Notes: generated from the letters alone by a model not told the origin. A DNA stretch of 6,005 bases from JADKIH01 sp031367345 (GCA_031367345.1 JANLPR010000131.1:1-6005), one strand, 5' to 3'. Counted from the stretch's first letter, positions 1 through 5,923 are shown. A program made the numbers and translations.

Positions 1-120
1 ACAGAGGAGTGTCGGGTCCAGGCGCTTCATGCGCTCGAGGTAAATCTGTGTGAGCCGCGTGGACGTGATCTTCTTCGCGGCGATCAGCGCCGAAAGCCGG
101 TGCGCCGGGAGAAAGGCGAT
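1..120 (-). pseudogene. Amidase-signature family enzyme, N-terminal fragment, cut at ~120
   Basis: Read on the minus strand from 120 down to 1, all 40 codons are open. They include LSALIAAKKITSTRLTQ followed by IYLERMKRLDPTLLC. This matches the N-terminal helical segment of amidase-signature hydrolases and GatA-like proteins (pattern: L..LI...K.TS..LT..YLER..R.DP.L.C). The Lys and Ser-cisSer catalytic residues of the family lie further C-terminal, beyond the window edge. Upstream the frame breaks: an in-frame TAA lies at 126-124, and no start codon or amidase-like sequence precedes it. G+C is about 62% here (75 of 120) against about 33% in the next 60 bases. The fragment therefore looks foreign to its surroundings, either by transfer with truncation or, more likely, by a chimeric join in assembly. 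The family call is fairly secure; substrate and donor are unknown. Confidence 0.65.
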
Positions 121-123
121 AAA
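115..123. other. Composition junction between G+C-rich and A/T-rich DNA
   Basis: G+C-rich amidase coding sequence stops here and A/T-rich sequence beginning AAATTATTTACAC starts. The break falls inside a conserved part of the amidase frame, not at a gene end. No terminal inverted repeat, target duplication or attachment-site-like core is visible at the join. An assembly or library chimera is the simplest explanation; illegitimate recombination is the alternative. Confidence 0.6.
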
Positions 124-419
124 TTATTTACACTTTGAAATTTTTGAAACCAGCTGCGAAGGATTTTACCAATCCGTTGCTTTTAGCAAGATGTGATTTT
201 TAATCCACCGACAAACGGAAAGTTATATTATTGCCAGATTGAGTGCGATTGAATGTGTTGCCATTCTCGATCTGTTGACTGCCGAAAAAGTGATCAGTGT
301 TTAGATGTACAACAACTTCTATTCTAATCCGAAGAAATTTCGAAAATGCTCTATGCAATGATAAAATTCTTGGAAGTCAAAAAGACCGTGTGAGTTCGAA
401 AAAAGTTTCTTGATCTGCG
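124..419. other. A/T-rich stretch without a recognisable gene
   Basis: All frames are short and unrecognised. The longest readable piece ends at the TAG near 301-303 and gives about 35 residues (ending LTAEKVISV) with no start codon or known motif. The 13-mer TTGAGTGCGATTG at 239-251 recurs exactly at 468-480, so an outlier of the repeat block on the right reaches into this stretch. No promoter, terminator or RNA gene was recognised. Confidence 0.5.
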
Positions 420-653
420 GTTTGAGTGTGGTTGGGTTTCACACTCACGCTCGGTTTCAGTTTGAGTTTGAGTGCGATTGTGGAAAATTCAGTTTGAGTT
501 TGAGTGCGAAGATCGAAACTTTAATAAAGCTGACACCCAACACAATCACGCTTCGTACTCCTGCTGAATTTCAGTGCGAGTGTGGAAAATTCAGTGTGAG
601 TTTGAGTGCGAGTGTGGAGACGTTTGCGACCACACTCACACTACACACTCAAA
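420..653. repeat. Degenerate TTTGAGTG-type repeat block with inverted copies
   Basis: Words related to TTTGAGTG, GAGTGCGA and GAGTGTGG recur many times on the plus strand (around 420-429, 461-510 and 571-617). The reverse-complement words CACACTCACGCTC and CCACACTCACACT appear at about 441-453 and 630-642. Two larger units can be aligned, 455-510 and 569-618: both start TTTCAG, share TGTGGAAAATTCAG, and end in TTTGAGTGCGA. The units are imperfect and irregularly spaced, so this is neither a CRISPR array nor a clean minisatellite. A plus-strand frame runs through it and yields repeated Cys-rich peptides, but only from a TTG start and with no recognisable protein. I read the block as non-coding repeat DNA or a decayed element. 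Confidence 0.7.
601..653. repeat. Imperfect inverted repeat (potential hairpin)
   Basis: The left arm has TTTGAGTG (601-608) and GAGTGTGG (610-617). The right arm has CCACACTC (630-637) and CACTCAAA (646-653). The inner 8-bp arms pair perfectly around a 12-nt loop. The outer 8-bp arms also pair perfectly, separated from the inner stem by an asymmetric internal loop (1 nt against 8 nt). It closes the repeat block and ends 12 nt before the dispersed repeat at 665. No T-tract follows, so it is not a standard intrinsic terminator. Confidence 0.65.
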
Positions 654-664
654 ACTGCATCTGT

Positions 665-730
665 ACAGTGGAGCAAACAAAAGTCGAATCTTTTAATGGA
701 GGATATTGCGCAATTGGTGCGAATTTGAAT
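665..730 (+). repeat. Dispersed ~66-bp repeat, copy A
   Basis: This segment matches 4195-4260 at 53 of 66 positions without gaps, and at 33 of 36 in the first part (665-700). In the frame starting TGG at 669 it reads WSKQKSNLLMEDIAQL and then stops at TGA 726-728. Copy B reads WNKQKSNLLMEELEKL and stops at the matching TGA. Differences in this frame are mostly synonymous or conservative (D/E, I/L, Q/K, V/I, R/Q), the pattern expected of a once-coding C-terminal end. The upstream frame is not a recognisable gene. The parent protein was not identified. Confidence 0.75.
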
Positions 731-1046
731 ATCTATCAGCTCGAAGCATCAATAATTTTTGTCATTTCAGATTCTTGCCTCTTTACAAAAGGGTCACTAC
801 TTTTTGGAGATCGCCGCTTCGTTTTTAATTTTGTTTTTGTCATTCTGATTGCTTTTGTGTAAAGCTATTTCAAGACGAGACATACTACTGACCGAGTATG
901 CTAATACATTTTTTCTAAGCTGACAAACCTTCAGCAAAATTATCAAAGGCAATATATGCATGATCTGTACAGTAACCAGATTTGAGTCGCGTTTTAAGAA
1001 CACTTTGCCATTGCCTGCTCAACAAAATTTTAAAACTCTTTCCCTT
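731..1046. other. Intergenic stretch, no gene recognised
   Basis: This is A/T-rich sequence between repeat copy A and the 3' end of the minus-strand T9SS gene. Short open frames on both strands (plus to 862, minus 1003 to 797) give low-complexity peptides rich in Phe, Ile and Lys without known motifs, and are not called. No convincing hairpin with a T-tract was found downstream of the stop codon at 1047-1049, so how the T9SS transcript ends is not visible. Confidence 0.45.
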
Positions 1047-3626
1047 CTATTCCTTAACTAACTTAGAGTACCACTGATTACCCAGTATTACAAAATAAAT
1101 CCCGGGTGATAGGTTGGAAATATCAACATCAGTAGCATCGTTCGAAATCGTTTGCTTGCAAATTAATTTTCCGTCAATAGCTGTAAGTTTCACTTCCATA
1201 CTATGTTGTATGTTGCCAACAATCTTGAAATAATCATGGCCGGGATTGGGCATTAGCGAAAATTGATTCTGAACAATTTCATTTACTTCAAGACAATTAT
1301 CCACATAAACCATCAATGTATCCGTAGCCTTACAATGTGTTGCGCTATCTGTCATTTGTACATACAATTGCAGTGTATCTGTCTGCGTAGTATTCACATT
1401 AAAGAAATTTGCAAATGTTGAATCCTGCCACAAATAAGTATAACTCATGGACGGACCGGCAATCACTGTTATGCTATTACCTACACATGTCGTAGAATCT
1501 GTTCCGAGATTTAATGGAACGGCAGGGTAATAACTGACATACAATGTATCAGAATAAGATTCACAGGAACTCCCGGCATTCATAATTGCATAGTAATATC
1601 CGGGTTGTGTAATTTTAATAAACCTGGTCGTATCACCATTACTCCATGCATACGTATTATATTGTGCTTGTATGTACAAGTCAGTTGTGTCACCGGGACA
1701 ACCTTCTGACGACAAGTTTCTTACTGGTAAATTATTGAATTGAAGGGAAGGCAAAATATAATTAGTAACACTTTGATTTGTACATCCAAATGAATCCATT
1801 ATAACAACTGAGTAAAGGCCATAATTGCCCGGAGTAATACTTGCGTAGTATTCAAAATTAGTAGCTCCCGGTATTAAAATAAAATCTGAGTACCACTGAT
1901 AACTAAATCCTGTTGCAGTTGTGAAATATCTTGTCGTGTCATTTACACATGGATGCGAATTGTAAGGATTAATATCTGGTGGCGCCGGACGCTGATGTAT
2001 TAAACCTGTAAATAGTGCTGTGTCAGTTCCACACAGACTTGAAACAATTAATTTGTATTCTGCACTTTGATTAATTAACAATGTTGTTCCTGTTTCAAAT
2101 GGTAGAATTGTATCGTTCCTGAACCACTGAAAAGTATAACCTGGTATTTGTGAACTACTAGAAGACACTCTGAGACTGTCGCAAAAATGTAATGTATCCG
2201 AAGAAAAAACAGTTGTTGGAGATGATAAATATGACAGGTAAGGAGAAAATAAAGGGTAATTTACACCAGCGCCATCTGTTACTATCACACTGTATAATCC
2301 GGAAGAAGTGAGTTGTATTGAATTTAAAGTGGCGCCCGTGGACCAATGATAGGCTGCTGCTGCAGACTGATTGACCGATAAAGTTGCTGTATCGCCGGTA
2401 CAATAAATCGCACATGCTTGCGAATTACTAATTGAATATGGAGATATAATATCGCCGTTTGCATCTGTCTTAATTATACGCAGCAGTGAATCTGAATGTC
2501 CGAATATCATAAAGCCACCATCGAATGTAGGTTGAACGATTTCACCGGTATTATTAATTGTACCTCTAAATGTTTTTGTCCAAACGCTATCCTCATTTTT
2601 GTCTAACTTCATTAGAAATATTTTTGAAAAAGGTGAAGCGCATGGATCACCATCGGTTCCGGTTAATATATAACCACTATCCGGACACATTTGAATATCG
2701 TAAGCAATATCCTTTAAGTTATTTCCATAATATCTCGTCCACAATGAATCACCTAAACTGTCTATGTACATTAGCGATATATTTTCATTCCCGTTGATGG
2801 ATTTTCCACCGGCAATAAGCGATCCTTGATTAAATGTTCCTGTTATTGAATGGGCAATGTCATAATCAAAACCTTGAGTGAACCATCCGTTAGGATCATA
2901 ACCACAAATAAATGTGCTGCTAATATTTCCGCCTGATTCAAATCTATAAGCTGATGGTGCAAAATTATACACAGAGCCCGGAGGAAAACTTGAACCATCT
3001 GCAAATGAGTAAATGAAATTATCTAGAGCTACTGAAAGCCCGTGCCGTATATTGACACCATAACCGTATTCCGTCCTCCACAATTCATTTAAGTTTTCAT
3101 CGACTTTGACTAATACAGAAGATCCATTCCCTGCACCCAAGTATTGATGATATTCTAAAACATAGGCGGAATCTGGTGTTTTTTTAATTTCACCCCCCTC
3201 AGCATACACATCAGCAAAAAAGTCAATGGAATTTATTAGATTTCCACTGGCATCTATTTTACCGACAATACACTCTGCTTCAAGGTAACCTCCCATAGAG
3301 GATCCTATAAAAATAAAGCTTCCATTATTTGAAGCAACAATTTCCTTTGCATAACATTTATCAAATCCGTAAGCAGAGTAAAGCAATGTATCATAAAACT
3401 GCTTCGTCCATGAGAGATTCCCTGTAGAATCATAACGTTCAAAATAAAAACTTGTAGATTCTGTAGTTAAGGTTGTAGCAATTGTACCACATAAAATAAA
3501 ACCTCCGTCTTCCGTAGGTGCAAACGAATAATATTTAACACCTGCAGGCTGATTGATGTATAAATCATAACCTGAACCAAAGCAATTAGTCGATATAAAT
3601 AAAAGCAGAAATAGAAATTTGTTCAT
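1047..3626 (-). CDS. T9SS type A sorting domain-containing secreted protein with Ig/PKD-like repeats
   Basis: This is an 859-residue protein exported by Sec and then, by inference, carried across the outer membrane by the type IX system. Residues 1-17 are a signal peptide (MNKFLFLLLFISTNCFG). Residues 35-390 carry repeated WD/Kelch-like modules marked by DGGF/DSGY-I-L-G and D-LW-T-Y/F motifs (40-48, 290-300, 315-323, 338-352, 368-376), typical of Bacteroidota 'delta-60 repeat'-like secreted proteins. Residues 405-775 contain about five Ig/PKD-like units, each with a Y/F-x-W core (426-428, 498-501, 575-578, 659-661, 729-733) and paired Cys. Residues 785-859 form the sorting domain: FSLMPNPGHDYF, then ISNLSPGIYFVIL, ending KLVKE. 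The ATG at 3626 is preceded by AAAAAAACACT, the A-rich leader usual in this phylum. There is no operon partner. Ligand and role are unknown; adhesion or surface display is plausible. Confidence 0.93.
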   Translation of the reverse strand: MNKFLFLLLFISTNCFGSGYDLYINQPAGVKYYSFAPTEDGGFILCGTIATTLTTESTSFYFERYDSTGNLSWTKQFYDTLLYSAYGFDKCYAKEIVASNNGSFIFIGSSMGGYLEAECIVGKIDASGNLINSIDFFADVYAEGGEIKKTPDSAYVLEYHQYLGAGNGSSVLVKVDENLNELWRTEYGYGVNIRHGLSVALDNFIYSFADGSSFPPGSVYNFAPSAYRFESGGNISSTFICGYDPNGWFTQGFDYDIAHSITGTFNQGSLIAGGKSINGNENISLMYIDSLGDSLWTRYYGNNLKDIAYDIQMCPDSGYILTGTDGDPCASPFSKIFLMKLDKNEDSVWTKTFRGTINNTGEIVQPTFDGGFMIFGHSDSLLRIIKTDANGDIISPYSISNSQACAIYCTGDTATLSVNQSAAAAYHWSTGATLNSIQLTSSGLYSVIVTDGAGVNYPLFSPYLSYLSSPTTVFSSDTLHFCDSLRVSSSSSQIPGYTFQWFRNDTILPFETGTTLLINQSAEYKLIVSSLCGTDTALFTGLIHQRPAPPDINPYNSHPCVNDTTRYFTTATGFSYQWYSDFILIPGATNFEYYASITPGNYGLYSVVIMDSFGCTNQSVTNYILPSLQFNNLPVRNLSSEGCPGDTTDLYIQAQYNTYAWSNGDTTRFIKITQPGYYYAIMNAGSSCESYSDTLYVSYYPAVPLNLGTDSTTCVGNSITVIAGPSMSYTYLWQDSTFANFFNVNTTQTDTLQLYVQMTDSATHCKATDTLMVYVDNCLEVNEIVQNQFSLMPNPGHDYFKIVGNIQHSMEVKLTAIDGKLICKQTISNDATDVDISNLSPGIYFVILGNQWYSKLVKE

Positions 3627-4042
3627 AGTGTTTTTTTAAAGAATCATTGGTTTATACATTTCCTGTGTTGCTTATCACAAAAGCTTTTAGAAGCAGCAAT
3701 TCGCAATCTACATTTTTTTTGGCTTATGTAAAATACATTTTTTTTAATATCACAAACCTTCCTTTATATATTTAGCATGCGATAATTCAAATATTTCTTA
3801 TCAATTATTTTAAACCCTTAGCCAACTAATACCCTTACTCGACCAAAATAGTCTCATACACTAATTCAGCGGTCCACTTTTTATTTCTAAAAATTCTTCG
3901 AATATGATTTGATATGACACTACGGTGGTTTTAATTTTTTCTTATATTGGTATTTCCTAGTCACTGTCAGGACATAAGAAAATAATCCTATATTTACTTT
4001 ATTCCAATTTTAAAATTTTGAAACATGCGTGCTCGATAAATA
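3627..4042. other. Divergent intergenic region with two TACATTTTTTTT copies
   Basis: This region lies between the minus-strand T9SS gene and the plus-strand remnant at 4043, so it should hold the T9SS promoter. I found no clear TAnnTTTG element on the minus strand. The 12-mer TACATTTTTTTT occurs at 3709-3720 and 3734-3745, 25 bp apart; on the minus strand these are A-tracts, which could bend DNA upstream of the promoter. No RNA gene or substantial frame is evident. Confidence 0.45.
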
Positions 4043-4258
4043 ATGATCATTCAACTTCCTGAAATCGGTTTGCAATTTACTCACATTAAACTTAAAGGCG
4101 TTACTAAAAATTCTTTCGCTTTTATATTTCTATGGTTAGTCTTTTTAAGTACGAAGTCATTTGCTCAAAACCGAAACTCACTCTGGTGCTTCGGACAGTG
4201 GAACAAACAAAAGTCGAACCTTTTGATGGAGGAGCTAGAGAAATTGATCCAAAATTGA
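4043..4258 (+). pseudogene. Signal-peptide-bearing gene remnant ending in the dispersed repeat
   Basis: This is a 71-residue frame. Residues 22-42 (KNSFAFIFLWLVFLSTKSFAQ) look like a Sec signal peptide with cleavage at SFA|Q, followed by NRNSLWCFG. That start is typical of large Bacteroidota secreted proteins, where the WCFG or WYFG motif usually continues with DSA or NxA and a long domain. Here the frame runs into repeat copy B (WNKQKSNLLMEELEKL) and stops. In the +2 frame, GACAGTGGA after CTTCG would read D-S-G, so a one-base loss near 4194 could have broken a WCFGDSG motif. There is no good ribosome-binding context. An in-frame ATG at 4025 is followed four codons later by TAA (4037). I treat it as a truncated gene, though a short exported peptide cannot be excluded. 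Confidence 0.4.
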
Positions 4259-4260
4259 AC
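4195..4260 (+). repeat. Dispersed ~66-bp repeat, copy B
   Basis: This is the partner of 665-730, in the same orientation and exactly 3530 bp away (53 of 66 identical, no gaps). Together the copies bracket the T9SS gene. The reading frame WNKQKSNLLMEELEKL ends at TGA 4256-4258. Similarity fades after about 4262 and barely reaches upstream of 4195, although a weak match (TGCTTCGG against TGCATCTGT) lies just before it. Confidence 0.75.
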
Positions 4261-4498
4261 TATTTAACTTGCTCGTTACGAAATTGACTCATAATTGTGA
4301 ATCTCATCATTTCCAATTAAACTGAACTGCATTCAAGCTCCACAATGTTTTTAGAACGCTGCATGTTGTCTACTGTTCCTTTACTTTCGAGCTTAAATCG
4401 CTTCCTTTTTTTAGATAATTCTCAAAATTATTCACGACAAAACAGCTCAATTTCAATGCATCAATTAAATCATGTAATTCATTTTGAGAAAAAAGGAA
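4259..4498. other. Non-coding A/T-rich stretch
   Basis: No recognisable protein is encoded. A plus-strand frame from ATG 4345 gives a peptide without known motifs and runs into the structured repeat to the right, so it is not called. The only structure seen is a weak 6-bp inverted pair, AAGCTC near 4334 and GAGCTT near 4389. Confidence 0.45.
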
Positions 4499-4666
4499 TT
4501 GCGGAGAGCATATTTGTCGAAATCTTTTTGCGGAGACGAAGCAGCGTTCTATCCCTTGAAAAAATTAGTGCTTTTTTTCCTTTTCCGTTATAGGCGACAG
4601 CTTTGTCGCTCCGATTGAACATTCTGCTAACTCGAAAAGACATCGCTCCGAAAGTCGGCAAAGCCG
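4499..4666. repeat. Structured intergenic repeat region with small hairpins
   Basis: Several short ordered elements are packed here. TTGCGGAGA occurs at 4499-4507 and 4528-4536. TCGCTCCGA occurs at 4606-4614 and 4643-4651. There are two perfect hairpins: GCGACA-GCTT-TGTCGC (4594-4609) and CGGC-AAA-GCCG (4656-4666). Local G+C is higher than in the flanks. Frames on both strands are open across it, but the peptides look like translated repeat DNA, so I call it non-coding. Its build resembles multi-copy intergenic repeats, but only one copy lies in this window. Confidence 0.55.
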
Positions 4667-4684
4667 TTTGGCTATCGCTTCTGT

Positions 4685-4749
4685 AAAATAAAATGTGAGG
4701 CAACCCAAACGCACAAAACCCACCCTTCATTTGGCTCACATTTTATTTT
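4685..4749. repeat. Perfect 15-bp inverted repeat, 35-nt loop
   Basis: AAAATAAAATGTGAG (4685-4699) and CTCACATTTTATTTT (4735-4749) are exact reverse complements, separated by a C/A-rich 35-nt spacer without T-tracts. The 3' arm is T-rich on either strand, so it could act as a weak bidirectional terminator or form a cruciform. It could also be the ends of a 65-bp miniature element, but no flanking target duplication is seen (CTGT on the left, GCCC on the right). It lies upstream of the 4834 gene and would insulate it from readthrough. Confidence 0.8.
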
Positions 4750-4817
4750 GCCCCATCGCTCAAAACCGCTTCGGCACAGTTTTCGTATCTTCATCAAAAA
4801 CTTAATCCAAATAATCA

Positions 4818-4825
4818 TATCTTTG
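4818..4825 (+). promoter_or_regulatory. Bacteroidota -7 promoter element TATCTTTG
   Basis: TATCTTTG matches the TAnnTTTG consensus for the Bacteroidota housekeeping sigma factor at every fixed position. It ends 8 nt before the ATG at 4834, so transcription from it would begin at or within a few bases of the start codon, giving a leaderless or nearly leaderless message. No good TTTG-like -33 element stands about 19 bp upstream, which lowers confidence. Confidence 0.45.
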
Positions 4826-4833
4826 TCGCATCA

Positions 4834-5241
4834 ATGAATCGCAACAACATCATATCAAAAAGCATAGGCTACCTTTTATTAGTAGTCATGTCTTTCAATT
4901 TTCTCTGCTCTGCATTATGTGCAGTAAGCGCAGACGGTTGTTGCGGCAAAGAAGAAAAAGAACATTACGGAAAATCCTGTTGCTCTCACGAAAAAGATTC
5001 AGACGAAAAGAACGGCGACTGCCAGAATATGCACCTTGCCTTTTTCAAAACTCTTGGACAGTTCGGTTCAGGGCAAACAGTTGATGCAATAAAAGTGTTC
5101 CACACTTTTATTGCCGTAGTAACTCCTTTATATAATGTATTACCCGTTTCGCAAAACAAAGATGCGTTAGCGTATAACGGCTTCCATCCACCGCCACCCA
5201 AAGCGGACATACGGATTTTTATTCAGAGTTTTCAAATTTGA
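4834..5241 (+). CDS. Small Cys-rich exported protein with C-terminal HPPPPK motif
   Basis: This is a 135-residue protein. Residues 8-31 are hydrophobic (IGYLLLVVMSFNFLCSALCA), acting as a signal peptide or anchor, with likely cleavage near VSA|D (34). The exported part starts with a Cys/Lys/Glu/His-rich segment (35-65) with Cys at 36, 37, 49, 50 and 63 and His at 44 and 52, a plausible metal-binding cluster. It is followed by DCQNMHLAFFKTLGQF (62-77), a hydrophobic stretch KVFHTFIAVVTPLYNVLP (87-104), and a conserved-looking end, YNGFHPPPPKADIRIFIQSF (114-133). The CC pair and PP-containing tail recall the Bacteroidota HYC_CC_PP family, but the HYC motif is missing, so I call the resemblance, not membership. 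The ATG at 4834 is the only start that keeps the whole signal peptide. The DUF3347 gene follows 104 bp downstream, suggesting a shared role in metal handling (inferred). Confidence 0.8.
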   Translation: MNRNNIISKSIGYLLLVVMSFNFLCSALCAVSADGCCGKEEKEHYGKSCCSHEKDSDEKNGDCQNMHLAFFKTLGQFGSGQTVDAIKVFHTFIAVVTPLYNVLPVSQNKDALAYNGFHPPPPKADIRIFIQSFQI

Positions 5242-5261
5242 TTTCTTGATGTTTTTATTTA

Positions 5262-5286
5262 CACGGCAGAATATTTTCTGACCGTG
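5262..5286 (+). other. Intergenic hairpin between the Cys-rich and DUF3347 genes
   Basis: CACGG-CAGAA (5262-5271) pairs with TTCTG-CCGTG (5276-5280 and 5282-5286) around a TATT loop, with one bulged A at 5281. Ten base pairs form. No long T-tract follows (only TGTTTT at about 5293), so it is at best a weak terminator. It could instead set differential expression or protect a processed end. It lies 59 bp before the DUF3347 start. Confidence 0.5.
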
Positions 5287-5345
5287 CATTACTGTTTTCA
5301 GCCCATTCATCATAAATTAATTTAAACTTTAAATAAAAAATCAAA

Positions 5346-5858
5346 ATGAAAAAAATAATTATTGCGCTGCTAATAGCAGTTGCTCCGTTTATGCAACAAA
5401 GTTTTGCACAAACAAACAACAGTTCACCAATCAGCAAAGTGTTGACTGCATACATAAATCTTAAAAATGCACTTGTCAGCAACGATGCAACAAAGGCAAG
5501 TGCAAGTGCAAAGACAATGCTTAATGAAATCGGCAAAGTGCCGATGGATAAAATGACAACCGAGCAGCATACCGTTTGGATGAAATACACAAAGAAACTC
5601 TTTTATGATGCAACGCATATCAGCGAAGTTGCTGAACTTGATCATGACAGAGAACATTTCACATCGCTTTCAAAGAATATGTATGCCGTTGTAAAAGCGT
5701 TCCCAACAAGCACTCCTATTTACTATCAGTTTTGCCCGATGGCAAACGAAAGTAAAGGAGCTTATTGGTTAAGTGAGCAGGACAAAATCCATAACCCGTA
5801 TTACGGAGACAAAATGAATGGCTGTCCTTCCACGAAGGAAACAATTCAGACAAAGTAA
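5346..5858 (+). CDS. DUF3347 domain-containing periplasmic protein, likely metal-related
   Basis: This is a 170-residue protein with a clear Sec signal peptide, MKKIIIALLIAVAPFMQQSF, cleaved at SFA|Q (21/22). The rest is one DUF3347 domain. It has a helical N-terminal part (ISKVLTAYINLKNALVSND, 29-47), a central WMKYTKKL...DATHISE segment (78-94), DHDREHFTSLSKNMYAVVKAF (99-119), and the signature end YYQFCPMANESKGAYWLS (126-143) with NPYYGDKMNGC (150-160). Cys130, Met132, Met157 and Cys160 sit in the conserved motifs and could bind a soft metal. The family is unassigned biochemically, but in Bacteroidota it often accompanies copper/silver RND efflux parts and can be joined to CusB-like proteins. 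Copper handling here is therefore inferred. The ATG at 5346 follows an A-rich leader (AAATAAAAAATCAAA) and fits the signal peptide. A strong terminator lies 10 bp past the stop. Confidence 0.9.
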   Translation: MKKIIIALLIAVAPFMQQSFAQTNNSSPISKVLTAYINLKNALVSNDATKASASAKTMLNEIGKVPMDKMTTEQHTVWMKYTKKLFYDATHISEVAELDHDREHFTSLSKNMYAVVKAFPTSTPIYYQFCPMANESKGAYWLSEQDKIHNPYYGDKMNGCPSTKETIQTK

Positions 5859-5868
5859 TTTTCTAATC

Positions 5869-5909
5869 AATGCAAGACGGGTATTTAATCCGTCTTGCAT
5901 TATTTTTTT
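5869..5909 (+). terminator. Intrinsic terminator after the DUF3347 gene
   Basis: A perfect 12-bp stem (AATGCAAGACGG, 5869-5880, with CCGTCTTGCATT, 5890-5901) encloses the 9-nt loop GTATTTAAT and is followed by a T-run at 5903-5909. It starts 10 bp after the TAA at 5856-5858. No matching A-tract lies on the other side, so it acts on plus-strand transcripts only. It separates DUF3347 from the DUF2231-type gene at 5924. Confidence 0.92.
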
Positions 5910-5923
5910 AAATCACATAAAAA

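Noticed and set aside
420..653. CRISPR array
   Set aside because: The repeats are degenerate, in both orientations and irregularly spaced, with no uniform unique spacers and no cas genes.
410..862. Plus-strand open frame of 150 codons through the repeat block
   Set aside because: It starts only at TTG. Its repeats (CECGKFSVSLSA-like) are translations of the degenerate DNA repeat, its tail is low-complexity Phe/Val, and no family is recognisable.
797..1003. Minus-strand open frame of 68 codons
   Set aside because: The peptide is A/T-driven with no motif and no initiation context, and it overlaps another weak frame on the opposite strand.
3573..3626. Lipoprotein signal for the T9SS protein (ISTNC near residue 15)
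   Set aside because: STNC lacks a Gly, Ala or Ser at -1, and T9SS cargo normally uses signal peptidase I. Cleavage near CFG|S is more likely.
4584..4632. Integron attC-like cores (GTTATAG and GCTAAC)
   Set aside because: The order is GTT...AAC on either strand, whereas an attC site needs AAC...GTT around the hairpin. No integrase gene is present.
4345..4739. Overlapping open frames on plus (4345-4593) and minus (4739-4479) strands
   Set aside because: Both run through the hairpins and direct repeats, lack known motifs or start context, and look like translated repeat DNA.
4685..4749. Complete insertion sequence ends
   Set aside because: Only 35 bp lie between the arms, there is no transposase, and no target duplication flanks them. 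At most it is a miniature derivative.
4986..5210. Minus-strand open frame of 74 codons
   Set aside because: It lies entirely antisense to the Cys-rich gene, whose plus-strand product has a coherent signal peptide and motifs.
5255..5590. Minus-strand hydrophobic open frame of 111 codons
   Set aside because: It is antisense to the confident DUF3347 gene and its signal peptide; the hydrophobicity comes from the complementary A-rich codons.
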